Assembly: GCA_029777855.1 (NCBI GenBank)
Contig: JAKORL010000073.1
Location: forward strand, 1-35,377
Length of the DNA: 35,377 nucleotides
Direction of reading: 5' to 3'
From: Pseudomonadota bacterium
GTDB lineage: Bacteria > Pseudomonadota > Gammaproteobacteria > JAIEPX01
Shown: positions 26,249 to 34,408 of the stretch, piece after piece
Position numbering within the stretch: position 1 is the stretch's first letter
Layout: each line of letters begins with the position of its first letter
Program-made: the position numbers and the translations under genes
Notes under the pieces: generated by a model
Databases searched by the model: none
Seen by the model: only the letters and a program-made list of their open reading frames with translations
What the model was told of the DNA's origin: nothing

Positions 26249-27115
26249 CTATTCTATATTTTGAACCTGTTCGCGCATTTGCTCAATCAATACTTTGAGC
26301 TCTACTGCTGTCATCGTAACGCGTGAATCGGCCGCTTTAGAACCCAAGGTATTCGCTTCGCGATTTAATTCTTGCATCAGAAAATCCAAACGACGCCCCA
26401 TAGAACCTTTTTGAGTTAAACTTCTTTTCACTTCAACAATGTGTGTGTCTATTCGGTCAAGCTCTTCTGCAACATCGGCTTTTTGAGCCAAATAAACTAA
26501 TTCATGCTCAAAACGATCTTGATCATATTCCACTTTTAAATCATTTAATTTTTCAAGTAATTGTTCGCGCTGTGATTTTAATATTTCGGGTAATATTGTA
26601 CGCAATTTTTTTATTTCATCTTCAATAGCGACTAATCGAGAAGAGATCATTTCTATAATTGCTTTGCCTTCGCGATTTCGCATTTCAACCATTGATTCCA
26701 GTGCTTTTTTTAACAAGCTTAAAACCGCTTGATGCACAGGTGACATATCTGGAGATTGCTCTTCGAGTACACCAGGCCACGACAATAATCGTGTTGCATC
26801 ACAATGCAGTGTTTTTCCTATTTCAGATTCCATATCGCTGATAGCAGAACGCAATTGAGACAACATCGAGTGATTTAAATTTATTTTTCCCGACATCGCT
26901 GCACTGGCAACGTATTTTAAAGAGACATCCACTTTGCCGCGCGATAAAAATTGGCTGATCGTTTCACGAATTTGTTGCTCAATTTCTTTTAATGGCTCGG
27001 GTAATCTCACACTGATTTCAAGATAACGATGATTGACGCTGCGTAATTCCCAAACTGCTGAGCCCCAGGTGCCGGTTTCCTGTGTACGCGAGAAGGCTGT
27101 CATACTACGAATCAT
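26249..27115 (-). CDS. yicC: YicC-family endoribonuclease
   Basis: This 288-aa protein starts MIRSMTAFSRTQ and has WELRSVNHRYLEISVRLPE, both typical of the YicC/YloC N-terminal domain. The C-terminal DUF1732 part is RRLDFLMQELNREANTLGSK followed by AVELKVLIEQMREQVQNIE. The E. coli protein was shown to be an endoribonuclease involved in small RNA decay. AGAGGA lies 5 bases before the ATG. Its promoter on the minus strand is TTGATT-16-TATTAT (27161-27188). It is divergent from rph, as in E. coli, where yicC and rph are also neighbours. Confidence 0.93.
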   Translation of the reverse strand: MIRSMTAFSRTQETGTWGSAVWELRSVNHRYLEISVRLPEPLKEIEQQIRETISQFLSRGKVDVSLKYVASAAMSGKINLNHSMLSQLRSAISDMESEIGKTLHCDATRLLSWPGVLEEQSPDMSPVHQAVLSLLKKALESMVEMRNREGKAIIEMISSRLVAIEDEIKKLRTILPEILKSQREQLLEKLNDLKVEYDQDRFEHELVYLAQKADVAEELDRIDTHIVEVKRSLTQKGSMGRRLDFLMQELNREANTLGSKAADSRVTMTAVELKVLIEQMREQVQNIE

Positions 27116-27160
27116 ACAATCCTCTTAAATGCTATATCATGAGTATTGGATTACACTATC

Positions 27161-27188
27161 ATAATAGAGTTGTATTGGCTATAATCAA
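27161..27188 (-). promoter_or_regulatory. yicC-gmk promoter
   Basis: On the minus strand, TTGATT (27183-27188) and TATTAT (27161-27166) are separated by 16 bases, about 45 bases before the yicC ATG. A plus-strand TATAAT at 27180-27185 overlaps its -35 box and may serve rph, so the two divergent promoters would compete. Confidence 0.45.
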
Positions 27189-27265
27189 CAATCTAGATGT
27201 TGCATTAACGTCACCCTATGCACAAAAATACTGACTCTAGGTGATTTCAGAAGAGGAGATATTTC

Positions 27266-27997
27266 ATGAGACCCAGTCAACGCCAACCGAATGAGATGCG
27301 TCAGATACGACTAACGCGTGATTACACTATGCATGCCGAAGGCTCTGCGCTCGTCGAATTTGGTGAAACCAAAGTCATTTGTACTGCCAGCGTCGCACAA
27401 GGCGTGCCACGATTTTTGCGAGACAGCAACAAAGGATGGGTCACGGCGGAATACGGCATGCTCCCACGGGCAACTCATGAACGCACACAACGCGAAGCCA
27501 CACGTGGAAATCAAGGTGGGCGTACCTTCGAAATCCAGCGTCTGATTGGGCGTTCACTGCGCGCTATGATTAACGTAGAAGCCATCAGGGATTACACTAT
27601 TACAATCGACTGCGATGTGATTCAAGCCGACGGCGGTACAAGAACCGCTGCAATTACAGGTGCCTGCGTTGCACTCATCGATGCGGTTCGTTACATGCAA
27701 CAAAAAAGAATGATCACCAAAGATCCCATTCGCGGACTGGTGAGTGCTGTCTCTGTAGGAATTTATAACAACGTTCCTATTTTGGATCTGGATTACAAAG
27801 AAGATTCTAATGCTGAAGTTGATATGAATATTGTAATGACCGATCGTGGGGAATTTATTGAAGTCCAAGGCACTGGTGAACAAAGAGCTTTTTCACAGCA
27901 AGAATTAAATCAATTAATTGAATTAGGTAAGCATGGAATTGAGCATTTATTTAATCTTCAAAAAGAAGCTCTGGGCTGGGTTACTGAATCCGCATAA
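27266..27997 (+). CDS. rph: Ribonuclease PH
   Basis: This 243-aa phosphorolytic 3'-5' exoribonuclease trims tRNA precursors. It begins [20 protein letters not shown], like the family (MRP.GR....R.v..tr.yt.haeGS), and carries [48 protein letters not shown] and the active-site region [20 protein letters not shown]. The length is normal, so unlike rph of E. coli K-12 it is not frameshifted. AGGAGA lies 6 bases before the ATG. Confidence 0.96.
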   Translation: MRPSQRQPNEMRQIRLTRDYTMHAEGSALVEFGETKVICTASVAQGVPRFLRDSNKGWVTAEYGMLPRATHERTQREATRGNQGGRTFEIQRLIGRSLRAMINVEAIRDYTITIDCDVIQADGGTRTAAITGACVALIDAVRYMQQKRMITKDPIRGLVSAVSVGIYNNVPILDLDYKEDSNAEVDMNIVMTDRGEFIEVQGTGEQRAFSQQELNQLIELGKHGIEHLFNLQKEALGWVTESA

Positions 27998-28019
27998 AGC
28001 AATGACTCAAGTAGATTAA

Positions 28020-28294
28020 TCAGTGCAATTTCTTTCCATTGGGCACTTTGGGATCTAGTGTCGCTAAACAAATACCCCCATTTTCATCAGAAAATCCAAC
28101 AATTAAAAATTGCGAAACAAAACCCGCAATAACGCCAATATTAATGTAAGAAGACATTAATACAGTACCTGCAGCGATAAAAGCGGCATGCCTTACACAC
28201 CCAGGCCGGACAACTCATACCCCAGGTTGTTCCAAAGGTCTTCGTAAGCTTTATCGATAATTTCAGCAAGGTCTTGCATGTTTGTCTCACTCAT
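28020..28294 (-). pseudogene. dapD: dapD remnant (tetrahydrodipicolinate N-succinyltransferase)
   Basis: A short reading frame (28193-28294) starts MSETNMQDLAEIIDKAYEDL, like the DapD N-terminus (E. coli MQQLQNIIETAFE), and stops after 33 codons. Just past it in another frame (down to the TGA at 28020-28022) comes VVRPGCVRHAAFIAAGTVLM then SSYINIG. This matches the E. coli DapD segment [20 protein letters not shown] then PSYVNIG at about residues 95-120. About 70 internal residues and nearly all of the left-handed beta-helix are missing, so the gene is dead. DapD acts in the succinylase branch of lysine and diaminopimelate synthesis. The last about 30 codons (GFSDENGGICLATLDPKVPN) have no clear DapD counterpart. 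Boundaries are approximate. Confidence 0.72.
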
Positions 28295-28361
28295 AGGCGC
28301 TAGGATAGTTTCCAGAATATTACGATGATACTTTATGTAATAGCAACAGGAGTAGGGGCCT

Positions 28362-31280
28362 TTAGCCGGGTGCTCTTGCCAAGCGCTCTTGAAGCTCTTC
28401 GGCTGCTGCAGGCGGGGTGTTTGAATTGGCAGATGGGATTATAGTTTCACTCGCTATCTCACAACTTCTTCTATCTGCATTAATTGCAGCATTCTGCGCT
28501 TCTTGAGAAGCAGCCTGAGCCTCCGCCACTAGATCTTTGCTACTAGGATTTACATTTGAATTATTAATATCTTCAAGTTTATTAGTTTTAGTATCATTAC
28601 AGTGTGTAAATTGAGGTGTTGGAGTCGAATCCTTATTATCAAAATTTTGTTTTTCGGGTATCCATTGAGCCCAAGCGTTACTAAACATATCGGAAAGTTT
28701 GGAAAAGAGGGTAAGGACAAACACTATAGGAGCCACTAATAATGGAATGGTGAAATAAGAATATAATGCCCAAATAATGGTAATTTTTGCTTGTATCAAT
28801 GCTACGACGGGCGCAATTAAAGGATAGTGTGAGGCTGCGATACATAGACTGATTAATATTGGAAAATGTGTAACAAGACTAGGAATAGCAAAAAACCAGA
28901 TCGCAGCCACAATATAAGACAAAAATGTAATGGAGACTATTAAGCTGCCAAGACAAAATAAGGAGCCAAGGATAAACCTTAGAATCGGTCTGCCAATAAG
29001 TTTTTTGACTTTATACCAAGCAAGTCTGACACATTTTTCAGGCAAGGTGATAAAATTTAAGTTATATACAACGGCGATAATTGAAATCGCAATAAAAAAT
29101 GCGCATAGTGCCAAGTAGTATCGAGCCATATAGTACATTCTAGAAAAAAAGCCTAATCCCGTAGCAATTGTAGATATGAACCCGTATTTAACAATTTTAT
29201 CAACACCTCTTTTTTTAAGTATTTTATATCCAAGAAGTGGAAGAAATTCTGTGAATAATTTTAGAGTATTCAATGCTGTTTTAAAAAATAGGGTGACGCA
29301 TTTGAATAACGCAATGCCAATTTTCACTGGAAGAACGGTTATTAGAATGAGATTTAGGAGTACTTTTCCTTGTATATTATCTTCATCCGTTTTATCGTCA
29401 AATAAAATAGGATTCCATCCGCCAAAGAAATTTCGAATGGTTTGTCGCCAGGTCCATATGGCGCCTTCTTTACTGCCTTTTTCGGGTCGACTCGGAATCC
29501 CAAAAAATATTGACAGTACCGTCCAGAATGTTAAATCTTTAGGATTAAATGTATATTTTTGATTGGGGTCATCTGGGAATGCCGGGATATATTCTTTAGA
29601 TATGCTGTCGTAGCCATCGAATTCATAGGTTTTTAAGAATGCTTTTTTAAACATAAGATCCCAGTCTTCTTCAACTTCGTGCCTTAAGGGGTTTTGCGGA
29701 TCTTGACCACAGGCGCTGGCTACGAGAGAAATAAAAGGCATTTGATCTTCATAGTAGGCCATTTTTTGGGCTTCATCTTCATTGTGGGTCCATGCGATAA
29801 TATTTTTTGTTAATGGATCTGTATAATGAGACGCTTTTGGGAATAATTGATTTCCCCATTGATATCGACATTGTGTGAATAAATAGTAGGCAACGGGGAG
29901 ATTATTACCTTGTATATAATATTCAAATTTAGATTCGATTGGTGCACATCCCAATTCTTCAATTAAAAATTTGGCCATAGGAACATGACAAAATAAGAAC
30001 TCACTCCAAGAATCTTTATTTCTTAAACCATCAAGACTAAAATCAATTTTTTTTGGATCTAAGGCGTATTTCTTAATGAGATATTTTACTAATTCAATAT
30101 TACCTGAGAAAATAGCGTTGCGAAGCCAATTAATAGTTGGTTTTTGCTTTGAAAATCTAATAACTTCTCTAACAAAATCGATATCGCCCGTTAATGCACA
30201 TCGATTTAAATCATACACAAAATTGCCTTGAGTTTTTTTAAGGTAAAGGATTAAAGATATAACAAGATCTATATGTCCACTGTTCAGAGCTTTGTCCAAT
30301 GTTTTCAGGGTAGGTACAAACTGAGCCTGTTTTATGAGCATTACAACAAAATCCAATGTCATGGTTTTTTCTGAAAGAAACCCATCTATTATCCGAGGAA
30401 TCACTCCAGCAAAACCAGCAGGGAAAAGTAATTGATCTCCTGGGACTGCAATTCCTGATTTGAGGATGCAGCCGGTTATGTAAGTGAAATTTTCGTGATC
30501 GTTATTGCCATATTTTTGCAAGAGTAACCGTAATATTTTCCTGTTCCCAGATGCTTCTGCACGAATATAAGTCTGATCATTGGCTTCAATTCGTGCTGTG
30601 TTTAAAAAATAGTCTACAAGGTCTACGTTACCAGAGCAGACTGCGAAATTCAGTGACTCTGTTGTGGGGGTATTTTTGTGAATATCTGTGCAGTAGCGAA
30701 CTAAGTCTTTTTTTCCAGAGGCACAGGCATAATTAAGATGTTTTGAATTCAGTTTGAAGTAGTAATTCTCATAGAGGAACTGAACGAACGACAAGTTTCC
30801 GACTCTGCAGGCCATTTGTAAATAGTATTCTTGAAACGCTCGTCCATCCTTGTTTAATTGTGAAATAAAATCTTTATTCGCATCGCAATTAAAGGGATAG
30901 AATAACCACGGCATGGTAAATGGGCTAAAGCCGGGAGCCGAAAATGCATAACGAATTTTTTGATATAAGTTAAACTCAGGATCACAAATTTGACGAGATA
31001 AAATTTTGAATCTTCGATAGACAATATGGGGAGACTGCAATGTTTCGGAGATATCGAATGGTATTTTGAATTCATTGAGGAGTTTTTGTTGCCAAGCGGG
31101 GAAAAAATCGTCGTGAGCTATTTGATTAAGTGTTTTATATGCCAGTAAACAGCTTGTCGTTTCTTCAATATCCAAATACTCGGCTAACCTTCGTGTGAAC
31201 AGATCGGGGAGCCCCTGAAAAAAATGGAATTCTCCAGCTGTTGTTTCGTCAGTCAGTTGTAATTCGCCGTCTCTATTCAT
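28362..31280 (-). CDS. F-box / ankyrin-type repeat / multi-TM protein (candidate effector)
   Basis: The 972-aa protein begins with an F-box-like segment (residues 22-58: FQGLPDLFTRRLAEYLDIEE then TTSCLLAYKTLNQIA), the motif by which eukaryotic and secreted bacterial proteins bind Skp1. Residues about 147-442 hold degenerate ankyrin-type repeats (ACASGKKDLVRY, AVCSGNVDLVDYFL, ALNSGHIDLVISLI, AIFSGNIELVKYLI). Residues about 542-630 carry the module shared with the protein at 19177-20637 (DGYDS, FFGIPSRPE, FFGGW). At least six membrane helices follow (about 640-870), then a polar Ala/Gln-rich tail. F-box plus ankyrin is typical of effectors of Legionella and other amoeba-associated bacteria; the membrane domain would anchor it to a host membrane (inference). 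I prefer the ATG at 31280 (GAG 7 bases upstream) to an in-frame TTG at 31304. Confidence 0.75.
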   Translation of the reverse strand: MNRDGELQLTDETTAGEFHFFQGLPDLFTRRLAEYLDIEETTSCLLAYKTLNQIAHDDFFPAWQQKLLNEFKIPFDISETLQSPHIVYRRFKILSRQICDPEFNLYQKIRYAFSAPGFSPFTMPWLFYPFNCDANKDFISQLNKDGRAFQEYYLQMACRVGNLSFVQFLYENYYFKLNSKHLNYACASGKKDLVRYCTDIHKNTPTTESLNFAVCSGNVDLVDYFLNTARIEANDQTYIRAEASGNRKILRLLLQKYGNNDHENFTYITGCILKSGIAVPGDQLLFPAGFAGVIPRIIDGFLSEKTMTLDFVVMLIKQAQFVPTLKTLDKALNSGHIDLVISLILYLKKTQGNFVYDLNRCALTGDIDFVREVIRFSKQKPTINWLRNAIFSGNIELVKYLIKKYALDPKKIDFSLDGLRNKDSWSEFLFCHVPMAKFLIEELGCAPIESKFEYYIQGNNLPVAYYLFTQCRYQWGNQLFPKASHYTDPLTKNIIAWTHNEDEAQKMAYYEDQMPFISLVASACGQDPQNPLRHEVEEDWDLMFKKAFLKTYEFDGYDSISKEYIPAFPDDPNQKYTFNPKDLTFWTVLSIFFGIPSRPEKGSKEGAIWTWRQTIRNFFGGWNPILFDDKTDEDNIQGKVLLNLILITVLPVKIGIALFKCVTLFFKTALNTLKLFTEFLPLLGYKILKKRGVDKIVKYGFISTIATGLGFFSRMYYMARYYLALCAFFIAISIIAVVYNLNFITLPEKCVRLAWYKVKKLIGRPILRFILGSLFCLGSLIVSITFLSYIVAAIWFFAIPSLVTHFPILISLCIAASHYPLIAPVVALIQAKITIIWALYSYFTIPLLVAPIVFVLTLFSKLSDMFSNAWAQWIPEKQNFDNKDSTPTPQFTHCNDTKTNKLEDINNSNVNPSSKDLVAEAQAASQEAQNAAINADRRSCEIASETIIPSANSNTPPAAAEELQERLARAPG

Positions 31281-31522
31281 TCGTGTCTCAAAATAGCAAA
31301 ACAATTACTAATGGGAAGCTAAAATTAGCAACATTCTCGTGTTTTATCAATCAATTTACACATGGTTTTTATCTTATCATAGAAAAAGTGGATTCAGCGG
31401 TGAGGTATTTAGGTCATTAAAGATGATGGAATAAAAGTAACTAATATTGAATAAAGTCCGTTTAAAATTCCTATATATAGCCCACATTCTGGGGAATGGA
31501 CCAAATGAGGCAAGGGGGCTAA
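31281..31522. other. Intergenic stretch left of the ATPase remnant
   Basis: No gene is apparent here. At 31512-31539, overlapping the start of the remnant, there is a perfect inverted repeat: AAGGGGGC, a 12-base loop, then GCCCCCTT. It is unusually G/C-rich for this sequence. No T-run follows it on either strand, so it is not a standard terminator. Confidence 0.4.
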
Positions 31523-31819
31523 CTTAGATTTGCCCCCTTCCGCAGACGAATACAACCACAATTTTCGACACCTGAATTTGGAAAGTCTTTTGAGTACTAT
31601 ATATTGATGGAACTGAAGGCCTATCAAGCCCATGTTAAAGGTCTCCGTGCACTTGCGGAAAGCCATACACTAAAAATACTAATTTTGGTCTCATTTGAAG
31701 AGGTGCCTAAAAAATTGGCGGGTAATATTGAATGTTTATATTGGTATGATTTCTCTGAGCAACTTTGGAGTGGTCAAGTGATAAGATGTATAAGAATTTT
31801 AAGGGGTATTGTACCTTAA
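31523..31819 (+). pseudogene. Remnant of a DUF4143-domain AAA ATPase
   Basis: An open frame after the TAA at about 31520 reads ...PEFGKSFEYYILMELKAYQA directly followed by HVKGLRALAE, then ILILVSFEEVPKKLAGNIEC, LYWYDFSEQLWSGQVI and a stop. These are the landmarks of the DUF4143 domain found at the C-terminus of a widespread AAA ATPase family (FG..FE..I..EL..Y; then H.KGL..L.E; then W..F...LW.G.I). The nuclease-like core between them (YWR..sG.EVDF.......IE.K) is deleted, as are the whole ATPase domain and any start codon. The last bases overlap the end of the neighbouring convergent gene. Confidence 0.6.
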
Positions 31820-32685
31820 ATAAGCTTAAGATAATCATCAAGATTGGGGAGCATCGTCTCAGCCATTTTTTGTTCGGTAGGCGGAAGAATGGGGAGATGA
31901 TTATCGGGCCAGATCCAGTTCCCGATGACGTTAATAATGGGAGCTTTTTCACCCTTTAAAACAAGTTCATAGGCTTTCGTAATATCGCGAGATTCTGTAA
32001 TACGATAGGGAGTGTCAAATTGTTTCTGAAAAGCTTCTGCCTCGGACTGGGCCGCAATTTTTTTGAAAAAGTTTTCAAGGCTCAGGCCTGATTTTTTCCA
32101 AGCGATTGCGACGGGATTATTTTCATCGACAAAACCTGAAGCGATAGCACGTTCGAAAAGTATCAAAATGCCTCTGAGCGCTGTACTATCAAACACCCCA
32201 AATCGAATTACTTTCAGTTTATCAGGATGTTTAATGGCTAAATCATCCATCAAATATTTTGTAAAATTCATCGCGCCATAAATTTCGCGCAAAAAAGATA
32301 ATTGAATAAAAGCAGAATGACAAACTGTGATTTCGGGTTTCAAAATCGATATTAATTTCAACATAGGAATAATTGAAAAAGTTACGCTATCTTTAATTTG
32401 TTGAGCGGTTGCGCTGGTCGCAGGCATTGCAACTCGACCTTTGGCTGGTATAAAAGCCATCATTTTGATAGTGGGATTTTTGGGCAGAGAAGCAACAATT
32501 TTCTCTATGCTGTCGGCGTCTTTAAAATTAATGCCTTGAATTGTTTTATTGCAGTGAGGAATATCCCGATCTGAAGAAGTGGTTCCAATGACCCATGCCT
32601 CGGGTTTGAAATTCCGAACAGCTTGAATAGCCGCTTGCCCAGAGACCCCACTGGCGCCAATGATTAGATAGATGTCTTGGTCCAT
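31816..32685 (-). CDS. NAD(P)-binding Rossmann-fold protein
   Basis: This 289-aa protein has an N-terminal dinucleotide-binding motif (IYLIIGASGVSGQAA, GxxGxxG type) and a short-chain-dehydrogenase-like beginning. No clear YxxxK active site is visible (YGAMNFTKYLMDDLA, about residue 137, has Tyr and Lys eight residues apart). The rest resembles NmrA- or epimerase-type atypical SDRs only loosely. The substrate is unknown and there is no operon partner. Its stop overlaps the tail of the plus-strand ATPase remnant by a few bases. I cannot assign it to a pathway. Confidence 0.6.
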   Translation of the reverse strand: MDQDIYLIIGASGVSGQAAIQAVRNFKPEAWVIGTTSSDRDIPHCNKTIQGINFKDADSIEKIVASLPKNPTIKMMAFIPAKGRVAMPATSATAQQIKDSVTFSIIPMLKLISILKPEITVCHSAFIQLSFLREIYGAMNFTKYLMDDLAIKHPDKLKVIRFGVFDSTALRGILILFERAIASGFVDENNPVAIAWKKSGLSLENFFKKIAAQSEAEAFQKQFDTPYRITESRDITKAYELVLKGEKAPIINVIGNWIWPDNHLPILPPTEQKMAETMLPNLDDYLKLI

Positions 32686-33032
32686 CGCTACCCCCTATTA
32701 AGTGACTCTCCTTACATGATAGCACAGTAGAGGGGGAGGATGTGAGAGGCTATCAAGCTATAAGCAAAACCACAACTACTCTTTCGAATAGGATTGCTCT
32801 TATCATTCTCCTTGTCTGTACAACACCAGAAGATGACTGATATATCAACTACCAGCCTTATTTAATGATAGTAGCCCACGAAGTGTTCGGTTCACGGGTA
32901 GTCTCTTTTTTGCTTGAAAGAATGACTACTATAAACCGGACAATCGGCTTGCTACCTACAAGCTTGGTACAATTTGTTGCTATAATCAACAAAATAAAAT
33001 AACATTTACAAGTAAAATCAATGAGGTGTATG
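32686..33032. other. Intergenic region with promoter of the 401-aa gene
   Basis: About 347 bases separate two divergent genes. The only clear signals are an extended -10 element, TGCTATAAT (32978-32986), some 47 bases before the downstream start, and a GTAGTC ... GACTAC inverted repeat at about 32900-32931 around a T-run. No ORF here has a convincing ribosome site or family resemblance. Confidence 0.45.
32978..32986 (+). promoter_or_regulatory. Extended -10 promoter of the 401-aa gene
   Basis: TGCTATAAT is a perfect extended -10 element with no good -35 box, the same promoter type as the one at 126-134. Confidence 0.5.
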
Positions 33033-34238
33033 ATGCAAGCAAAAGAGACAAAATCCAATGACTTTTTAAACAAACTCAATGCAATGATAGAGAATGATTT
33101 CAAGATAAAATTTGGATATCATGAGCCTAAGGAAGGAATTGCTCTCGCGTATTTTTATACGTACCTCGATACGGAAGGGCGAGCGAAAGATATCGCGGCG
33201 TGGCTGACCCATAAAGGCATTGAGTCCGAAATATTCTATATGCCTAGAAAAAAGCAGTACCTAGTCAAAATTCCTTTTGCAAACACCTTCCATCACGACT
33301 ACTTAGACCTACACGAACTACAAAAGCCAGTAGTAACAATGTTAGAAATGCTCAGTAATGCCTGTTTAAAAGTCGACACTACCTGGATAGCAAACTATGG
33401 GCAACTAGCAGCACTATTACGATCTCTTGATGAAGAAATGAGCAAAAGCCGAAAAATACGTCGGACGGACTTAGTTCAAACAAGCTTATTTGTATTAAAA
33501 GTTAATTATGCTGGAAGCGATCTCATAGATGCCGCAGTACGCCCAGAAACGGACTTAAGTTTTTTAATACCGCAGGTAGAAAATATTATAAGAAATCTAA
33601 CATCGTTCAATGAAGAATTCAGGAAGACTAGAACAACTTTAAATCAAAAAATTTCAAAATCTACAATGAATGCTAATGAGACATGGCTAGCATTTTCCAA
33701 ACATTGGGTTTCTCTTATCAATAGGTTTTTCAACATAGTTACAACGAACATTGACACGTTTTCTAAAGTTTGCCGTATTGATAATCACTTGTATAATCAG
33801 TGGCTATTTATCAATAAACAATTGAAATTAGTCGAAACTCAACCTAAATTTCAAGGATTTAAAGATCGTTGGCTAGCGCTTAAAAGTCTCTGCATATCTG
33901 CCGCTTCCAAATCCAGAGAAAAATTAGATAAATCACCGCTAGGTTTTTATCAAGAAAATACTGCCCAATATATGGCACAGTTTTTGAACTTTGATTATAT
34001 GACACCTGGGACTGAACAATATGATGCTATTGCGGCAGAAAAAATGAGAGCAGAAAAAACAATAACGCAAAATAGGGAAGATATACAAGCGCTAGAAAAA
34101 CTTTATCAGACCTTAAAAAAAGATGTGTCAGATTTAGCGAAGGAAATGTTTTTATCTCAAAACATTCAAACTCCGAAGATGTCAGATACGACCAACCCCG
34201 AATCAGATTCTAGCCAAACTTCTACTTTGAAAGTCTAA
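33033..34238 (+). CDS. Unrecognised, mainly helical protein
   Basis: I do not recognise this protein of 401 aa, counted from the ATG at 33033. I choose that start because GAGGTG at 33023-33028 lies at the right distance, while an in-frame ATG at 33021 overlaps that ribosome site. The N-terminal about 90 residues look like a small alpha/beta fold (FGYHEPKEGIALAYFYTYLD). The rest is almost all helical, and there is a likely coiled coil near the C-terminus (RAEKTITQNREDIQALEKLY). The last about 30 residues are polar and Ser/Thr-rich (SDTTNPESDSSQTSTLKV). There is no signal peptide or membrane segment. The soluble, coiled-coil form with a flexible Ser/Thr tail is compatible with a secreted effector, but nothing proves it. 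Confidence 0.55.
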   Translation: MQAKETKSNDFLNKLNAMIENDFKIKFGYHEPKEGIALAYFYTYLDTEGRAKDIAAWLTHKGIESEIFYMPRKKQYLVKIPFANTFHHDYLDLHELQKPVVTMLEMLSNACLKVDTTWIANYGQLAALLRSLDEEMSKSRKIRRTDLVQTSLFVLKVNYAGSDLIDAAVRPETDLSFLIPQVENIIRNLTSFNEEFRKTRTTLNQKISKSTMNANETWLAFSKHWVSLINRFFNIVTTNIDTFSKVCRIDNHLYNQWLFINKQLKLVETQPKFQGFKDRWLALKSLCISAASKSREKLDKSPLGFYQENTAQYMAQFLNFDYMTPGTEQYDAIAAEKMRAEKTITQNREDIQALEKLYQTLKKDVSDLAKEMFLSQNIQTPKMSDTTNPESDSSQTSTLKV

Positions 34239-34280
34239 AACAAGTGTAACCACCAACATTCCAAAGATGAGGATGTCTAA

Positions 34281-34321
34281 AACGCCCATATTTCAGACAG
34301 TTCTAAGGAAATATGAGCGTT
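34281..34321 (-). terminator. Hairpin terminator between convergent genes
   Basis: A 14-base stem (34281-34294 with 34308-34321, one G-T pair) encloses a 13-base loop. On the minus strand the stem is followed by TTTTAGAC, so it can terminate the MATE transporter transcript that arrives from the right. On the plus strand there is no T-run after it. Confidence 0.55.
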
Positions 34322-34408
34322 GCCCTGATCAATCTATTAGTAGGGTTTAAGAACAAACAATAATTACTGATCTAGCCCTAGTCACTCAAAGCGCGTAAAT
34401 CATTTGGA

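Noticed and set aside
31409..31666. 85-codon minus-strand frame
   Set aside because: It overlaps the plus-strand ATPase remnant, has no ribosome site and resembles no family.
32858..33103. 81-codon hydrophobic minus-strand frame
   Set aside because: It covers the promoter and start of the 401-aa gene, has low-complexity sequence and no ribosome site.
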